Origin: Microbacterium sp. LWH7-1.2
GTDB taxonomy: Bacteria; Actinomycetota; Actinomycetes; Actinomycetales; Microbacteriaceae
DNA: 64,000 nt
Assembly (NCBI RefSeq): GCF_038397755.1
Contig: NZ_CP151637.1
Coordinates: 682,001-746,000, forward strand
Direction of reading: 5' to 3'
How positions within the stretch are numbered: the first letter of the stretch is position 1; each line of letters starts with the position of its first letter. Under the pieces are notes generated by a model that made no database searches, was not told where the DNA came from, and saw only the letters and a program-made list of their open reading frames with translations. A program made the position numbers and the translations under genes. Below are positions 36,577-45,896 of the stretch, piece by piece.

Positions 36577-37167
36577 ATGGCCGAACCACTTGTCGCGACC
36601 AGCGTCTTCGACCGGCTGCTGAAGGACCGCATCATCTGGCTGGGGTCGGAGGTGCGTGACGACAACGCCAACGAGATCTGCGCGAAGATCCTGCTTCTCG
36701 CCGCCGAGGACTCCGAGAAGGACATCTACCTCTACATCAACTCGCCCGGTGGCTCGATCACGGCCGGCATGGCGATCTACGACACCATGCAGTTCGTCCC
36801 CAACGACATCGTCACGGTCGGAATCGGCATGGCCGCCTCGATGGGCCAGCTCCTGCTGACGGCGGGCACGAAGGGCAAGCGCTACATCACGCCCAACGCC
36901 CGCGTGCTCCTGCACCAGCCCCACGGCGGGTTCGGCGGCACCGCGAGCGACATCCAGACGCAGGCGCAGCTCATCCTCGACATGAAGAAGCGTCTGGCCG
37001 AGATCACGGCCAAGCAGACGGGCAAGAGTGTCGAGCAGATCAACGCCGACGGCGACCGGGACCGCTGGTTCGGCGCCGAGGAGGCGCTCGAGTACGGCTT
37101 CGTCGACCACATCCGCGAGTCCGCGACGGACGTCATCGGCGGCGGCGGCACCGCCTCCGACAGCTGA
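36577..37167 (+). CDS. clpP1: ATP-dependent Clp protease proteolytic subunit ClpP1
   Basis: 196 aa. Serine protease forming the ClpP1P2 heterotetradecamer that works with ClpX or ClpC. The catalytic triad is visible: Ser88 (GMAASMGQ), His113 (LLHQPHGG) and Asp162 (GDRDRWF). Oxyanion/strand motif YINSPGGS is present. AGGAG lies 5 nt before ATG 36577. The gap to clpP2 is 29 nt, so the two are one operon. Confidence 0.97.
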   Translation: MAEPLVATSVFDRLLKDRIIWLGSEVRDDNANEICAKILLLAAEDSEKDIYLYINSPGGSITAGMAIYDTMQFVPNDIVTVGIGMAASMGQLLLTAGTKGKRYITPNARVLLHQPHGGFGGTASDIQTQAQLILDMKKRLAEITAKQTGKSVEQINADGDRDRWFGAEEALEYGFVDHIRESATDVIGGGGTASDS

Positions 37168-37196
37168 GACCGAAGGCGAAAGAGAGAGAACCCGGA

Positions 37197-37868
37197 ATGC
37201 AGACCCCCACCTTCGGAGCAGCGGCGCCTCAGGCGCTCCAGATGCCCGGAAGCCGCTACATCCTGCCGCAGTTCGAGGAGCGCACCGCGTACGGCTACAA
37301 GCGCCAGGACCCGTACAACAAGCTGTTCGAGGACCGCGTCATCTTCCTGGGCGTCCAGGTCGACGATGCCTCGGCGGATGACGTCATGGCCCAGTTGCTC
37401 GTGCTCGAGTCGCAGGACCCCGACCGCGACATCATCATGTACATCAACTCGCCCGGCGGCTCATTCACGGCGATGACGGCGATCTACGACACCATGCAGT
37501 ACGTGTCGCCGCAGATCCAGACCGTGGTGCTCGGCCAGGCCGCGTCGGCGGCCGCCGTGCTGCTGGCAGCCGGCGCGCCCGGCAAGCGCCTGGCGCTTCC
37601 GAACGCGCGCATCCTGATCCACCAGCCCGCCGTCGGCGAGGCCGGCCACGGTCAGGCGTCGGACATCGAGATCCAGGCGGCCGAGATCCTGCGCATGCGA
37701 ACCTGGCTCGAGGAGACGCTCGCGAAGCACTCGAACAAGACGCAGGCAGAGGTCAACAAGGACATCGACCGAGACAAGATCCTCTCCGCTGAGGAGGCGG
37801 TCACGTACGGCCTCGTCGACCAGGTGCTCACCACGCGCAAGCGCGGTCAGCAGGCCCTGACGAAGTAG
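37197..37868 (+). CDS. clpP2: ATP-dependent Clp protease proteolytic subunit ClpP2
   Basis: 223 aa. Second subunit of the actinobacterial ClpP1P2 protease. Catalytic Ser117 (GQAASAAAV) and His142 (ILIHQPAVG) are present, and the Asp lies in DIDRDKIL. It has a longer N-terminal extension (about 30 residues) than ClpP1, probably removed or used for docking. The expected Shine-Dalgarno is the GAGAGAGAA stretch upstream. Hairpins follow the stop, so it ends the operon. Confidence 0.97.
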   Translation: MQTPTFGAAAPQALQMPGSRYILPQFEERTAYGYKRQDPYNKLFEDRVIFLGVQVDDASADDVMAQLLVLESQDPDRDIIMYINSPGGSFTAMTAIYDTMQYVSPQIQTVVLGQAASAAAVLLAAGAPGKRLALPNARILIHQPAVGEAGHGQASDIEIQAAEILRMRTWLEETLAKHSNKTQAEVNKDIDRDKILSAEEAVTYGLVDQVLTTRKRGQQALTK

Positions 37869-37869
37869 T

Positions 37870-37930
37870 CTGTCCGCACGACTGCGGACAGACCAGCGCC
37901 CCGCCCCCGGCCAGCCGGGTGGCGGGGCGC
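37870..37930 (+). terminator. Tandem hairpins ending clpP1-clpP2
   Basis: CTGTCCGCA-CGAC-TGCGGACAG (37870-37891) is followed by GCGCCCCGCC...GGCGGGGCGC (37896-37930) with a smaller internal stem. Two consecutive terminator-like hairpins isolate clpX from the clpP operon. Confidence 0.65.
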
Positions 37931-38006
37931 CGGCGTGCGGGGCGGGTTCTCTCTCCGCGAACCGCGGGTCGTCCACAACGTGCGTCGCAATGCCGCCGCA
38001 TGTCGG

Positions 38007-38038
38007 CCCCAGCTATTAGGCTCGGAGAACAGCTGGGG
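38007..38038 (+). promoter_or_regulatory. clpX promoter with flanking inverted repeat
   Basis: CCCCAGCT (38007-38014) and AGCTGGGG (38031-38038) are perfect 8-bp inverted arms that bracket a -10-like TAGGCT (38017-38022). A repressor binding these arms would block clpX initiation; it could also be fortuitous. A G-run/C-run hairpin (38035-38048) follows in the leader. Confidence 0.4.
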
Positions 38039-38069
38039 GGCTCGCCCCCGACGTACGAGGAGGAGCGGC

Positions 38070-39338
38070 ATGGCACGCATCGGTGAGAGCGCCGACTTGT
38101 TCAAGTGCTCCTTCTGCGGCAAGAGTCAGAAGCAGGTCCAGCAGTTGATCGCCGGGCCCGGCGTGTACATCTGCGACGAGTGCGTCGAGCTGTGCAACGA
38201 GATCATCGAAGAGCGCATGGCGGAGTCGTCGTCCGGCGTCGTCGCCGACTTCGACCTGCCGAAGCCCCGCGAGATCTTCGCGTTCCTCGAGGAGTACGTC
38301 GTCGGGCAGACCGACGCCAAGCGCGCGCTCTCCGTCGCCGTGTACAACCACTACAAGCGCGTGCGCGCCCACGGCACGATCCAGTCGGCCGAGCAGCGAG
38401 CCGACGAGATCGAGATCGCCAAGAGCAACATCCTCCTCCTCGGCCCGACAGGCTGCGGCAAGACCTATCTCGCGCAGACCCTCGCAAAACGCCTCAACGT
38501 GCCGTTCGCCGTCGCGGACGCCACCGCCCTCACCGAGGCCGGCTATGTCGGTGAAGACGTGGAGAACATCCTCCTCAAGCTGCTGCAGGCCGCCGACTTC
38601 GACACGAAGCGCGCAGAGACCGGCATCATCTACATCGACGAGGTCGACAAGATCGCGCGCAAGGCGGAGAACCCGTCGATCACGCGCGACGTCTCGGGCG
38701 AGGGCGTCCAGCAGGCTTTGCTGAAGATCCTGGAAGGCACCGTCGCCTCGGTTCCCCCGCAGGGCGGCCGCAAGCATCCCCATCAGGAGTTCATCCAGAT
38801 CGACACGACGAACGTGCTGTTCATCGTGGCCGGCGCGTTCGCCGGGCTGGAGGACATCATCTCCTCCCGCGTCGGCAAGCACGGCGTCGGCTTCGGCGCC
38901 TCGCTGCACCGCAAGGACGAGGACCTCAACCTCTTCGGCGACGTGCAGCCCGAAGACCTGCACAAGTTCGGCCTGATCCCGGAGTTCATCGGCCGTCTGC
39001 CGGTCGTCGCCTCGGTCTCGCCGCTCGACCGCGAGGCGCTCATGGAGATCCTCACCGAGCCGAAGAACGCTCTGGTGAAGCAGTACCACCGCATGTTCGA
39101 GCTCGACGGTGTGACGCTCGAGTTCGACCGCGAGGCGCTCGAGGCGATCGCCGACCTGGCGGTGGCGCGCAAGACCGGTGCGCGCGGCCTCCGAGCGATC
39201 CTCGAGGACGTCCTCGGTCCGATCATGTTCGAGATCCCCTCGACGGACGACGTCGACAAGGTCATCGTCACCCGCGCGGCCGTCGACGAAGGCGCTCCGC
39301 CGACGCTCGTGCTGCGGGAGAAGCGCAAGAGCGCCTGA
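38070..39338 (+). CDS. clpX: ATP-dependent Clp protease ATP-binding subunit ClpX
   Basis: 422 aa. AAA+ unfoldase that feeds ClpP1P2. N-terminal C4 zinc domain: Cys13, Cys16, Cys35 and Cys38 (KCSFC...ICDEC). Walker [11 protein letters not shown], Walker [11 protein letters not shown], the ClpP-contact loop (IGF-like region AFAGLED...VGFGA) and sensor-2 [10 protein letters not shown] are visible. ATG 38070 has GAGGAGGAG upstream. Transcribed separately from clpP1P2. Confidence 0.97.
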   Translation: MARIGESADLFKCSFCGKSQKQVQQLIAGPGVYICDECVELCNEIIEERMAESSSGVVADFDLPKPREIFAFLEEYVVGQTDAKRALSVAVYNHYKRVRAHGTIQSAEQRADEIEIAKSNILLLGPTGCGKTYLAQTLAKRLNVPFAVADATALTEAGYVGEDVENILLKLLQAADFDTKRAETGIIYIDEVDKIARKAENPSITRDVSGEGVQQALLKILEGTVASVPPQGGRKHPHQEFIQIDTTNVLFIVAGAFAGLEDIISSRVGKHGVGFGASLHRKDEDLNLFGDVQPEDLHKFGLIPEFIGRLPVVASVSPLDREALMEILTEPKNALVKQYHRMFELDGVTLEFDREALEAIADLAVARKTGARGLRAILEDVLGPIMFEIPSTDDVDKVIVTRAAVDEGAPPTLVLREKRKSA

Positions 39339-39370
39339 CCAGGGTCCCCACTCCCACCGCGGGATTCCAC

Positions 39371-40357
39371 ATGGCCGACGTCGTACCGGACCTCGAGGGC
39401 TTCTCGGGTGTCGTCAGCGCGCGGCGCGGCGATGAGGTGCTCGGAGAGTGGGCGGTCGGGTTCGCAGACCGCACCGCGGGTGCGCCGAACACACCCCGGA
39501 CGCGCTTCGGACTCGCCAGCGGCACGAAGACCTTCACTGCGCTCACCACGCTCTCCCTCATCGGCGACGGCTTGCTGCATCAGGACACCCGCGCGAGAGA
39601 GATCCTCCACGACGACCTGCCGCTCATCGCCGACGATGTCACCGTCGACCACCTGCTGACACACACCTCCGGCATCGGGGACTATCTCGACGAAGAGGTC
39701 GACGCGTTGGCCCCGTTGAGCGTCCCCGTGCAGCGGTTGGACTCCACGCCCGCATACCTGCCGATGCTCGAGGGCTTCCCGACGAAGTTCCGCGCCGGTC
39801 AGCGATTCTCCTACTGCAACGGCGGCTACGTCGTGCTGGCGATCATCGCTGAAAGGGTCGCGGGTGAGCCGTTCGCCGACCTCGTACGCACGCGGGTGTT
39901 CGAACCGGCCGACATGGAAGCGTCGGGCTTCCCGCGCTCCGACCTGCTGCCGGCGGGGACGGCTACCGGCTACAAGCAGGACGGCCGAACCAACGTCTTC
40001 GAGCTCCCGGTGGTCGGGTCGGGGGACGGGGGAGCGCACTCCACGGCGCGCGACCTCCACCGCTTCTGGCAGGCGCTCCTGGCGGGGCGCATCGTGCATC
40101 CGTCGCTCGTCGCGCTGCTCACCGAGAGGGTCACGGCCGACGCCGGTGACGGACTCGGCTACGGCCGAGGGGTGTGGCTCGACGCCGAAGATCTCATCAT
40201 CGCGGGCGGCGACCACGGCGTCGTGGCCGTGAGTCGGCATCACCCGCCGACCGCGACCACCGTCACCGGTCTCGCGAACGTCGAGGTGCCGACATTCGCG
40301 CGCGTCCGCGAGTTGATGCGCGCGGTCACCGCGGACGGTGTCGTACCCGCCGAGTAG
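39371..40357 (+). CDS. Serine hydrolase of the beta-lactamase/penicillin-binding family (class C-like)
   Basis: 328 aa. Ser-x-x-Lys motif ASGTKTF (about 50-55), Tyr-x-Asn SYCNGGYV, and GGDHGVVAV in place of the KTG box. This fits beta-lactamase-family esterases/DD-peptidases rather than a true resistance enzyme. No signal peptide is evident, so it is probably cytoplasmic. No Shine-Dalgarno precedes ATG 39371. Downstream, the epoxide hydrolase gene starts 9 nt after its stop. Confidence 0.87.
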   Translation: MADVVPDLEGFSGVVSARRGDEVLGEWAVGFADRTAGAPNTPRTRFGLASGTKTFTALTTLSLIGDGLLHQDTRAREILHDDLPLIADDVTVDHLLTHTSGIGDYLDEEVDALAPLSVPVQRLDSTPAYLPMLEGFPTKFRAGQRFSYCNGGYVVLAIIAERVAGEPFADLVRTRVFEPADMEASGFPRSDLLPAGTATGYKQDGRTNVFELPVVGSGDGGAHSTARDLHRFWQALLAGRIVHPSLVALLTERVTADAGDGLGYGRGVWLDAEDLIIAGGDHGVVAVSRHHPPTATTVTGLANVEVPTFARVRELMRAVTADGVVPAE

Positions 40358-40366
40358 TTTCGGCGC

Positions 40367-41485
40367 ATGCCCAGCCTCCGTCCGTTCCAGATCCACGTGT
40401 CCGAAGCCGACCTCGCGGATCTGCGGGCGCGCCTCAACCGGTTCCGACCCCTCCCGGATTCGCCTCGGCGACCGCCTTCCGGCATGACCGCCGACTACCT
40501 CGACGACCTCGTCGAGGCATGGCGCCACTGGGACTGGCGAGCCCGCGAGGCGTGGCTGAACGGGCACGCGCAGTTCCTCGCAGACATCGGCGACACCACG
40601 ATCCACTTCGCGCATCTTCGGTCTGCGCGCGACGACGCCCCCGCGCTCCTGGTGATGCACGGCTGGCCGCACACCTTCGCCCTGCAGCTCGACTTCGCGG
40701 ATCTGCTGCCCGACTTCCACGTCGTCGTGCCGAGCTTCCCGGGCTTCGCGTACTCGACCGCGTACACCGACGGCCCGATGACCGAGACGCGGCTGGCCGA
40801 GACGATGCATTCGCTGATGACCGAGGTGCTCGGGTACACCTCCTACCTCACGTACGGGGAGGACGTCTCCGCGAACGTCAACGATCTGATCGCGGGAACA
40901 CATCCGGAGACCGTCGCGGGAGTCGTGGTCACCCACTCGCATTTCCCGTCTATGGCGGAGCGTCCCGGGCTCACCGCCACCGACGAGGTCGCCTTCTTCA
41001 CGAGGCTCGAGCAGTGGGGCGGTGCCAACGGTGCGTACGGGCATGTACAGGCAACGCGCCCCGACACGCTTGCGGCCGCGCTGAACGATTCGCCGGCGGG
41101 TCTGCTCGCCTGGCTGGCTGAGAAGCTCGTGGAGTGGAGTGACACGCCCGCGGGAGACCCCAGCGCCGTCGAGGGCAGGATCTCTCGGGAGCGCATCCTG
41201 ACCGAAGCGATGATCTACTGGACGACCGAGAGCATCGGCACGTCGTTCCGCCCGTACTACGAAGGGGCCGACCAGCCGGATGAGATGCCGCCCGTCGTGA
41301 TCCCGGCATCCGTCCATATTCAGCGCCACGAAGGCGACTACCCCGAATCCCTGGCTCGACGCTTCTACCGCGACCTGCGCGTGTTCGAGCGGCTCGACGA
41401 GGGCGGGCACTTCGCGATCGCCGAAGTGCCCGCCGTCATGGCCGAGCGGGTGCGCGCGTTCGCGCGTGAGCTCGACCTGGTGTGA
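40367..41485 (+). CDS. Epoxide hydrolase (EHN-domain alpha/beta hydrolase)
   Basis: 372 aa. The N-terminal EHN domain (about 5-110) precedes an alpha/beta core with HGWPHTFALQ oxyanion region, the nucleophile Asp in LTYGEDVSANV, the lid Tyr residues and the catalytic His in EGGHFAIAEVP. Microsomal-type epoxide hydrolases open epoxides to diols. ATG 40367 has TAGTTT (40355-40360) 6 nt upstream; the first bases of that box are the stop codon of the preceding gene. Leaderless arrangement. Confidence 0.88.
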   Translation: MPSLRPFQIHVSEADLADLRARLNRFRPLPDSPRRPPSGMTADYLDDLVEAWRHWDWRAREAWLNGHAQFLADIGDTTIHFAHLRSARDDAPALLVMHGWPHTFALQLDFADLLPDFHVVVPSFPGFAYSTAYTDGPMTETRLAETMHSLMTEVLGYTSYLTYGEDVSANVNDLIAGTHPETVAGVVVTHSHFPSMAERPGLTATDEVAFFTRLEQWGGANGAYGHVQATRPDTLAAALNDSPAGLLAWLAEKLVEWSDTPAGDPSAVEGRISRERILTEAMIYWTTESIGTSFRPYYEGADQPDEMPPVVIPASVHIQRHEGDYPESLARRFYRDLRVFERLDEGGHFAIAEVPAVMAERVRAFARELDLV

Positions 41486-41489
41486 CGGG

Positions 41490-43541
41490 CTAGTCCGCGA
41501 GGCCGCGGCGTGCGAGGAGCGGCTCGATCTCGGCGTCCCGCCCGCGGAAGTCGCGGTAGGCCTCGAGCGGGTCCTTCGATCCACCCACCCCGAGCAGTCG
41601 TCCGCGGAAGCGGTCGCCATTCTCGCGACGCAGGCCGCCGTTCTCGCGGAACCACTCCACCGTGTCGGCGTCGAGCACCTCGCTCCAGATGTACGAGTAG
41701 TAGCCGGCGCTGTAGCCGCCCGAGAACACGTGGGCGAAGTACGTCGACGAGTACCGGGTCGGCACGGCCGGGTTGTCGAGGCCGATGTCGGCGAGGGCGG
41801 CCGCCTCGAAGTCGGCGACGTCGATGTCCGCCGCGGCGCCGGCCACCGAGAGGGAGTGCCACGCCTGGTCGAGCCACGCTGCCGCGAGGTACTCGCTGGT
41901 CGCGAAGCCCTGGTTGAACGCCTCCGACGCGTGGAGCTTCTCGACGATCTCGGCGGGCAGCGGCTCGCCGGTGTCGATGTGGCGGGCATACGACGCGAGG
42001 ATCTCCGGCCAGTAGATCCACATCTCGTTGACCTGGCTCGGGAACTCGACGAAGTCGCGGTAGACGTTGGTGCCCGCGAAGTGCGGGTACGTGACGGTCG
42101 CGAAGAGGCCATGCAGGGCGTGGCCGAACTCGTGGAACAGAGTGGTGACCTCGTCGAGGCTGAGCAGCGTCGGGCGCCCCTCGGCCGGCTTCGGCACATT
42201 GAGGTTGTTGACCACGATCGGCTGGGTGCCGCGCAGGCGCGACTGCAGCACGATCGAGTTCATCCACGCGCCGCCGCGCTTCGTGTCGCGCGTGTAGAGG
42301 TCGAGGATGTACAGCCCGAGTGTCGAACCGTCTGCGTTGCGGACCTCGAAGATGCGCGTGTCGGGGTGGTAGCCGCCGAGGTCCGTGCGCTCGGTGAAGG
42401 TGATGCCGTACAGGTCGGTCGCGGCGCGGAACACGCCGTCCTTGAGCACCCGCTCCGCCTCGAACCAGGGCCGCAGCGCCGCGCGGTCGAGGTCGTACTC
42501 GGCGGCGCGAACCTTCTCGGTGTAGAACGCCCAGTCGTGTGCTTCGAGGGCGAACGGCGCGGGGCCGGCGTCGATGATGGCCTGCAGCTTCGCCTGCTCG
42601 CGTCGCGCATTCCGCGCCGCCGGTGCGGCGAGCTGGCGCAGCAGGTCGTGGACTGCCGCGGGAGAGCCGGCGGTCTCGTCCGACGTGATGTACGCGGCGT
42701 GCGAGTCGTAGCCGAGCAGGGCGGCGCGCTCTGCGCGCAGACGCACGATCTCGAGCAGGGTCGCGCGGTTGTCGTGGTCGTTGCCTCGGGAGCCGCGGGA
42801 GCGGGATGCCGCGAGCAGGCGCGCACGCGAATGCCGATCGGTGAGGCTCGCCAGGTAGGGGTGGCCGGTGAAGAGGGTGAGGGTCACGACCCACTTGCCC
42901 TCCAGTCCTCGATCCGCCGCGGCCTGCGCCGCCGCGGAGAGCTCGCCCTCGGAGAGGCCGTCGAGCTCGGCGGCGTCGTCGAAGACGATCGCCAGGTCGT
43001 TGGTGTCGGCGAGCAGATTCTTCTCGAACTGCGTCGTGAGGGTCGAAAGCCGCTGGTTGAGCTCGGTGAGCCGCTTCTTCGACTCATCGTCGAGGCCCGC
43101 ACCGGCGTGGGCCATCTCGGTGTGGTGGCGCTCGACGAGGTAGCGCTGCTCGGGGGTCAGGTCGAGTTCGTCGAGCTGATCGTGGATCGTCTTGATGCGC
43201 CAGAACAGGGCGGAGTCCAGCTGGATCGAGTCCTGGTGCGCCGCCATGAGCGGCGCGAGCTGCTCCTCGATCTCCTGGATCTCGGCCGTCGCGTCTGCCG
43301 AGGACACCGTGTAGAAGGTCCGCGCGATGTCACCGAGCACTCGTCCGCTCTCCTCCAGCGGCACCAGCGTGTTCTCGAACGTGGGCATCGATCGGGCGCG
43401 CGTGATCGCGGAAACCTCGGCGGTGTGGGCGGCGAAGGCCTGCTCGAACGCCGGCAGATAGTGCTCGGGGCGAATGGCTGCGTAGTCGGGCAGCCCGTAC
43501 GGCAGCGTGCTGGGGGACAGAAGCGGGTTGTCGTGCGGCAT
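41490..43541 (-). CDS. M3-family metallopeptidase (oligopeptidase A/Dcp-like)
   Basis: 683 aa. Zinc endopeptidase that degrades oligopeptides from cytoplasmic protein turnover. The HExxH motif LFHEFGHALHGLF and the downstream FVEFPSQVNEMW supply zinc ligands; the N-terminal helical region is typical. ATG 43541 has TAGGCT (minus strand, 43549-43554) 7 nt upstream, a leaderless arrangement. It diverges from the TTGCA-repeat regulator operon, and the repeat array begins about 30 nt upstream of its -10 box, so the array could affect it too. Confidence 0.93.
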   Translation of the reverse strand: MPHDNPLLSPSTLPYGLPDYAAIRPEHYLPAFEQAFAAHTAEVSAITRARSMPTFENTLVPLEESGRVLGDIARTFYTVSSADATAEIQEIEEQLAPLMAAHQDSIQLDSALFWRIKTIHDQLDELDLTPEQRYLVERHHTEMAHAGAGLDDESKKRLTELNQRLSTLTTQFEKNLLADTNDLAIVFDDAAELDGLSEGELSAAAQAAADRGLEGKWVVTLTLFTGHPYLASLTDRHSRARLLAASRSRGSRGNDHDNRATLLEIVRLRAERAALLGYDSHAAYITSDETAGSPAAVHDLLRQLAAPAARNARREQAKLQAIIDAGPAPFALEAHDWAFYTEKVRAAEYDLDRAALRPWFEAERVLKDGVFRAATDLYGITFTERTDLGGYHPDTRIFEVRNADGSTLGLYILDLYTRDTKRGGAWMNSIVLQSRLRGTQPIVVNNLNVPKPAEGRPTLLSLDEVTTLFHEFGHALHGLFATVTYPHFAGTNVYRDFVEFPSQVNEMWIYWPEILASYARHIDTGEPLPAEIVEKLHASEAFNQGFATSEYLAAAWLDQAWHSLSVAGAAADIDVADFEAAALADIGLDNPAVPTRYSSTYFAHVFSGGYSAGYYSYIWSEVLDADTVEWFRENGGLRRENGDRFRGRLLGVGGSKDPLEAYRDFRGRDAEIEPLLARRGLAD

Positions 43542-43584
43542 GGCGTCCAGCCTAGTCACGCTGTCGGCCCATGCCGAGAGTCTT

Positions 43585-43646
43585 TTGCAAAGACCAGCTT
43601 GCAAACAACTGATTGCAAAGAAGCCCTTGCAAAGAATGCTTTGCAT
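43585..43646. repeat. Five TTGCA units at an exact 14-bp period (candidate operator array)
   Basis: TTGCAAAGACCAGC (43585), TTGCAAACAACTGA (43599), TTGCAAAGAAGCCC (43613), TTGCAAAGAATGCT (43627) and TTGCATCG (43641) start at exact 14-bp intervals. Each of the first four units is TTGCAAA followed by C or G; the fifth is TTGCAT and is also part of an inverted CTTTGCA (43639-43645). The array is AT-richer than its surroundings and overlaps the promoter of the regulator gene at 43662. It is the best candidate binding site for that regulator, possibly as several dimers side by side. Confidence 0.7.
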
Positions 43647-43655
43647 CGCTAATCT
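43627..43655 (+). promoter_or_regulatory. Promoter of the regulator operon
   Basis: TTGCAA (43627-43632), 17 nt, TAATCT (43650-43655), then 6 nt to ATG 43662. The -35 hexamer is the fourth unit of the TTGCA array and the fifth unit lies in the spacer, so a protein bound to the array would block polymerase. The transcript is predicted to be leaderless. Confidence 0.65.
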
Positions 43656-43661
43656 GGGGTC

Positions 43662-44297
43662 ATGGCTGAGAACGAGACTCCGCGGGGGCAAGACGCCGCC
43701 CGCACCGAGCAGCGCCACAACCAGGACCGCGTCCTGGACTCGGGCGCCCTCAGGGCGCTTGCGCACCCGCTTCGCGTGAAGATCTACGACATCCTCAGCC
43801 AGTACGGTCCGCAGACGGCGAGTTCGCTCGCCGAGCGACTGGAGGAGTCCAGTGGATCGACGAGCTACCACCTTCGCGCCCTCGCCAAGCAGGACCTCAT
43901 CCGGGAGGCCGAGGATCGCGGCACCGGCCGCGAGCGCTGGTGGGAGCGTCCGGTCGGGGGCGTGTCGTTCGCGAACCCCGACGCGATGACGACGCCCGCG
44001 GGCCGCGCGGCGACGCAGGTCGTGATGAACGAGTTCCTGCGCAACCGCAACGACCAGCTGCTCGACTTCGTCAACAGGGGGATCGGCGGCGAGGACGAGA
44101 TGTGGCAGGAAGGGACGCTGATCTCCACCGCGACCGCCCGCCTCACGCCGGAGCAGAGCAAGGAACTGGCGCTGAAGATCATGGCGCTCATCGACGAGAC
44201 CGTCGACAACTACCGCAATCAGACCGGAGAGGACGTCCGGCCCGTCACCATCCGGGCCGACCTGTTCCCGCTCCCGCAACTTGGAGGACAGTCATGA
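43662..44297 (+). CDS. Winged-helix (ArsR-like HTH) transcriptional regulator
   Basis: 211 aa. N-terminal ArsR-like winged helix (about 25-100): [20 protein letters not shown], recognition helix [18 protein letters not shown] and wing [14 protein letters not shown]. The C-terminal half (about 110-211) is helical, with [20 protein letters not shown], and probably binds an effector. Regulators of this design commonly sit next to and control MFS exporters. The operator is likely the TTGCA array. It overlaps the next gene by ATGA and starts without a Shine-Dalgarno. Confidence 0.9.
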   Translation: MAENETPRGQDAARTEQRHNQDRVLDSGALRALAHPLRVKIYDILSQYGPQTASSLAERLEESSGSTSYHLRALAKQDLIREAEDRGTGRERWWERPVGGVSFANPDAMTTPAGRAATQVVMNEFLRNRNDQLLDFVNRGIGGEDEMWQEGTLISTATARLTPEQSKELALKIMALIDETVDNYRNQTGEDVRPVTIRADLFPLPQLGGQS

Positions 44298-44524
44298 CCG
44301 CCATCACGGCAGACGAACTGGCAGCACGTGGGTTCCGGGCATCCGCCACCCGATTCGACCGCGCGCTGCTGCGCGCAGCATCCGCTCTCGACGCGTACGT
44401 CGTCGCACGTGTCGAGAAGCGAGACGACGCCCAGGAGCGTCGCGCGCTGGCCGTACAGGCCGCCGCGAGCGTTGCGCGGCGCGAAGCCGAGGCGCGCGCG
44501 GCGATGGGGTTGCTTCCGCGATGA
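44294..44524 (+). CDS. Small helical protein, 76 aa, function unknown
   Basis: ATG 44294 overlaps the regulator stop (ATGA), and its own stop overlaps the MFS start (ATGA), so all three are translated together. The protein is Ala/Arg/Glu-rich and predicted almost entirely alpha-helical. It is soluble and basic (RHRKRR-like clusters [24 protein letters not shown]). No motif is recognised. Its placement suggests an accessory role for the regulator or the transporter, but a pure coupling spacer is possible. Confidence 0.72.
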   Translation: MTAITADELAARGFRASATRFDRALLRAASALDAYVVARVEKRDDAQERRALAVQAAASVARREAEARAAMGLLPR

Positions 44525-45885
44525 GCGAGAGCGTCGACACGGCGGAGCGGACCGGATCGCCGGCCGGGCGGGAAGGCAGGGTCCCGCTCGGCCGCGATTT
44601 CGGCAAGCTGTGGACGGCGGCCGCCTTCAGCAACCTGGCCGACGGCCTCGGGCGAGTGGCAGTTCCGCTCATCGCCACCACCCTCACCCGTGATCCGCTG
44701 GCCATCTCGGCGATCGGGGCGCTGGCGTTCCTCCCGTGGCTCGTCTTCGGCCTGCCCGCGGGCATGATCGTCGACCGCTTCGACCGACGATGGATCATGG
44801 CGATCGCGAACGGCATCCGCGGCCTTGCCGCTGTCGGGCTCGCCGTCCTCACCGTCGCGGGGGCGCTCGACATCTGGTGGCTGTTCGCCGGCGTGCTGGT
44901 GTTCGGCCTGGGCGAGACGCTGTTCGACAACGCGACCAATGCGATCGTGCCGAGCGTGGTGAAGCGCCCCGCCCTCGACCGCGCCAACGGCTGGCTGCAG
45001 GCTGCGCAGATCACGATCGACAGCTTCATCTCTTCGCCGATCGGCGGCGTGCTGTTCGCGATCTCGCTCGCGCTCCCGCTCTGGGTGGGCGCGGCGGGCT
45101 ACCTGATCCCCATCGTGCTCGCGGTGATGCTTCCCCTGTCCGCCGCTCGTCCACTGCACGGTGCGCCCGCCGCGTCGGTGCGAGCCGACGCGGCGGTGGC
45201 GGCGGGCGACCCGCTGGCAGCTTCCGAGGAGGCTTCCGAGAAGAGTGTCGGGACGGGTGCCGCCACGGCAGCCCGCCCGAACGTCTCGGCCCGCGACGCC
45301 TTCGCTTACCTGTGGAACCACCGGTTCCTGCGCTCGATGGTGATCTTCACGTCCATCGTCGGCTCGGCGTTCGCGTTCGCCCAGGCACCCGTGTTCTTGT
45401 ACTTCCTCGACGTGCAGCACGTTCCGGCGGCTGCGATCGGCGTGGTCACCGCCGGGATCGGGCTCGGCGGACTCGGCGGCTCGCTCGTCGCCTCCTCGCT
45501 CGTTGCGAAGTTCGGCCGTGGCGCTGTCATGCTGGGCGCCAACGTCGTTGCAGCGCTCAGCCTCGCTGCCGTCTGGGCGGCACCCGAGGCGATCACTGGG
45601 ACGATCGCCTACGGCCTCATGGCGGCCGCCGTGTCGGTGTGGAACGTGCCCTGGGGTGCGCTGCGCCAGACGATCGTGCCCGGCCACCTGTTCGGCCGCG
45701 TGCTGGGCATCAGCCGCACGTTCACGTGGGGCATCTTCCCGTTCGCGACGCTCCTCGGCGGGTGGGTCGCCCGCATCGACCTGCGGCTGCCGTTCCTCAT
45801 CGCAGCGGGGGTCACAATCGTCGCGACCCTCTTCGCCGTTCGGCTGCTCCTCTCGGCGTCGCAGCACGACGCACCGGAGGAATGA
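44521..45885 (+). CDS. MFS transporter (drug/metabolite efflux type)
   Basis: 454 aa with about twelve membrane helices. The MFS motif [11 protein letters not shown] follows the second helix; a long Ala-rich cytoplasmic loop (about 210-255) joins the two halves. It resembles actinobacterial MFS exporters paired with ArsR-like regulators. The start ATG 44521 overlaps the 76-aa gene. Regulated through the TTGCA-array promoter, presumably induced by its substrate. The substrate is unknown. Confidence 0.9.
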   Translation: MSESVDTAERTGSPAGREGRVPLGRDFGKLWTAAAFSNLADGLGRVAVPLIATTLTRDPLAISAIGALAFLPWLVFGLPAGMIVDRFDRRWIMAIANGIRGLAAVGLAVLTVAGALDIWWLFAGVLVFGLGETLFDNATNAIVPSVVKRPALDRANGWLQAAQITIDSFISSPIGGVLFAISLALPLWVGAAGYLIPIVLAVMLPLSAARPLHGAPAASVRADAAVAAGDPLAASEEASEKSVGTGAATAARPNVSARDAFAYLWNHRFLRSMVIFTSIVGSAFAFAQAPVFLYFLDVQHVPAAAIGVVTAGIGLGGLGGSLVASSLVAKFGRGAVMLGANVVAALSLAAVWAAPEAITGTIAYGLMAAAVSVWNVPWGALRQTIVPGHLFGRVLGISRTFTWGIFPFATLLGGWVARIDLRLPFLIAAGVTIVATLFAVRLLLSASQHDAPEE

Positions 45886-45896
45886 GTCGCGGAGGC

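Noticed and set aside
43585..43646. TTGCA array as an origin-type iteron or DnaA-box cluster
   Set aside because: No DnaA box (TTATCCACA-type), dnaA, dnaN or rep gene is nearby; the array overlaps a transcription promoter, so a regulatory role is more likely.
41490..44279. A 929-aa frame extending the M3 peptidase upstream
   Set aside because: The extra N-terminal part is antisense to the regulator gene and includes the TTGCA array; a normal M3 peptidase start with a -10 box exists at 43541.
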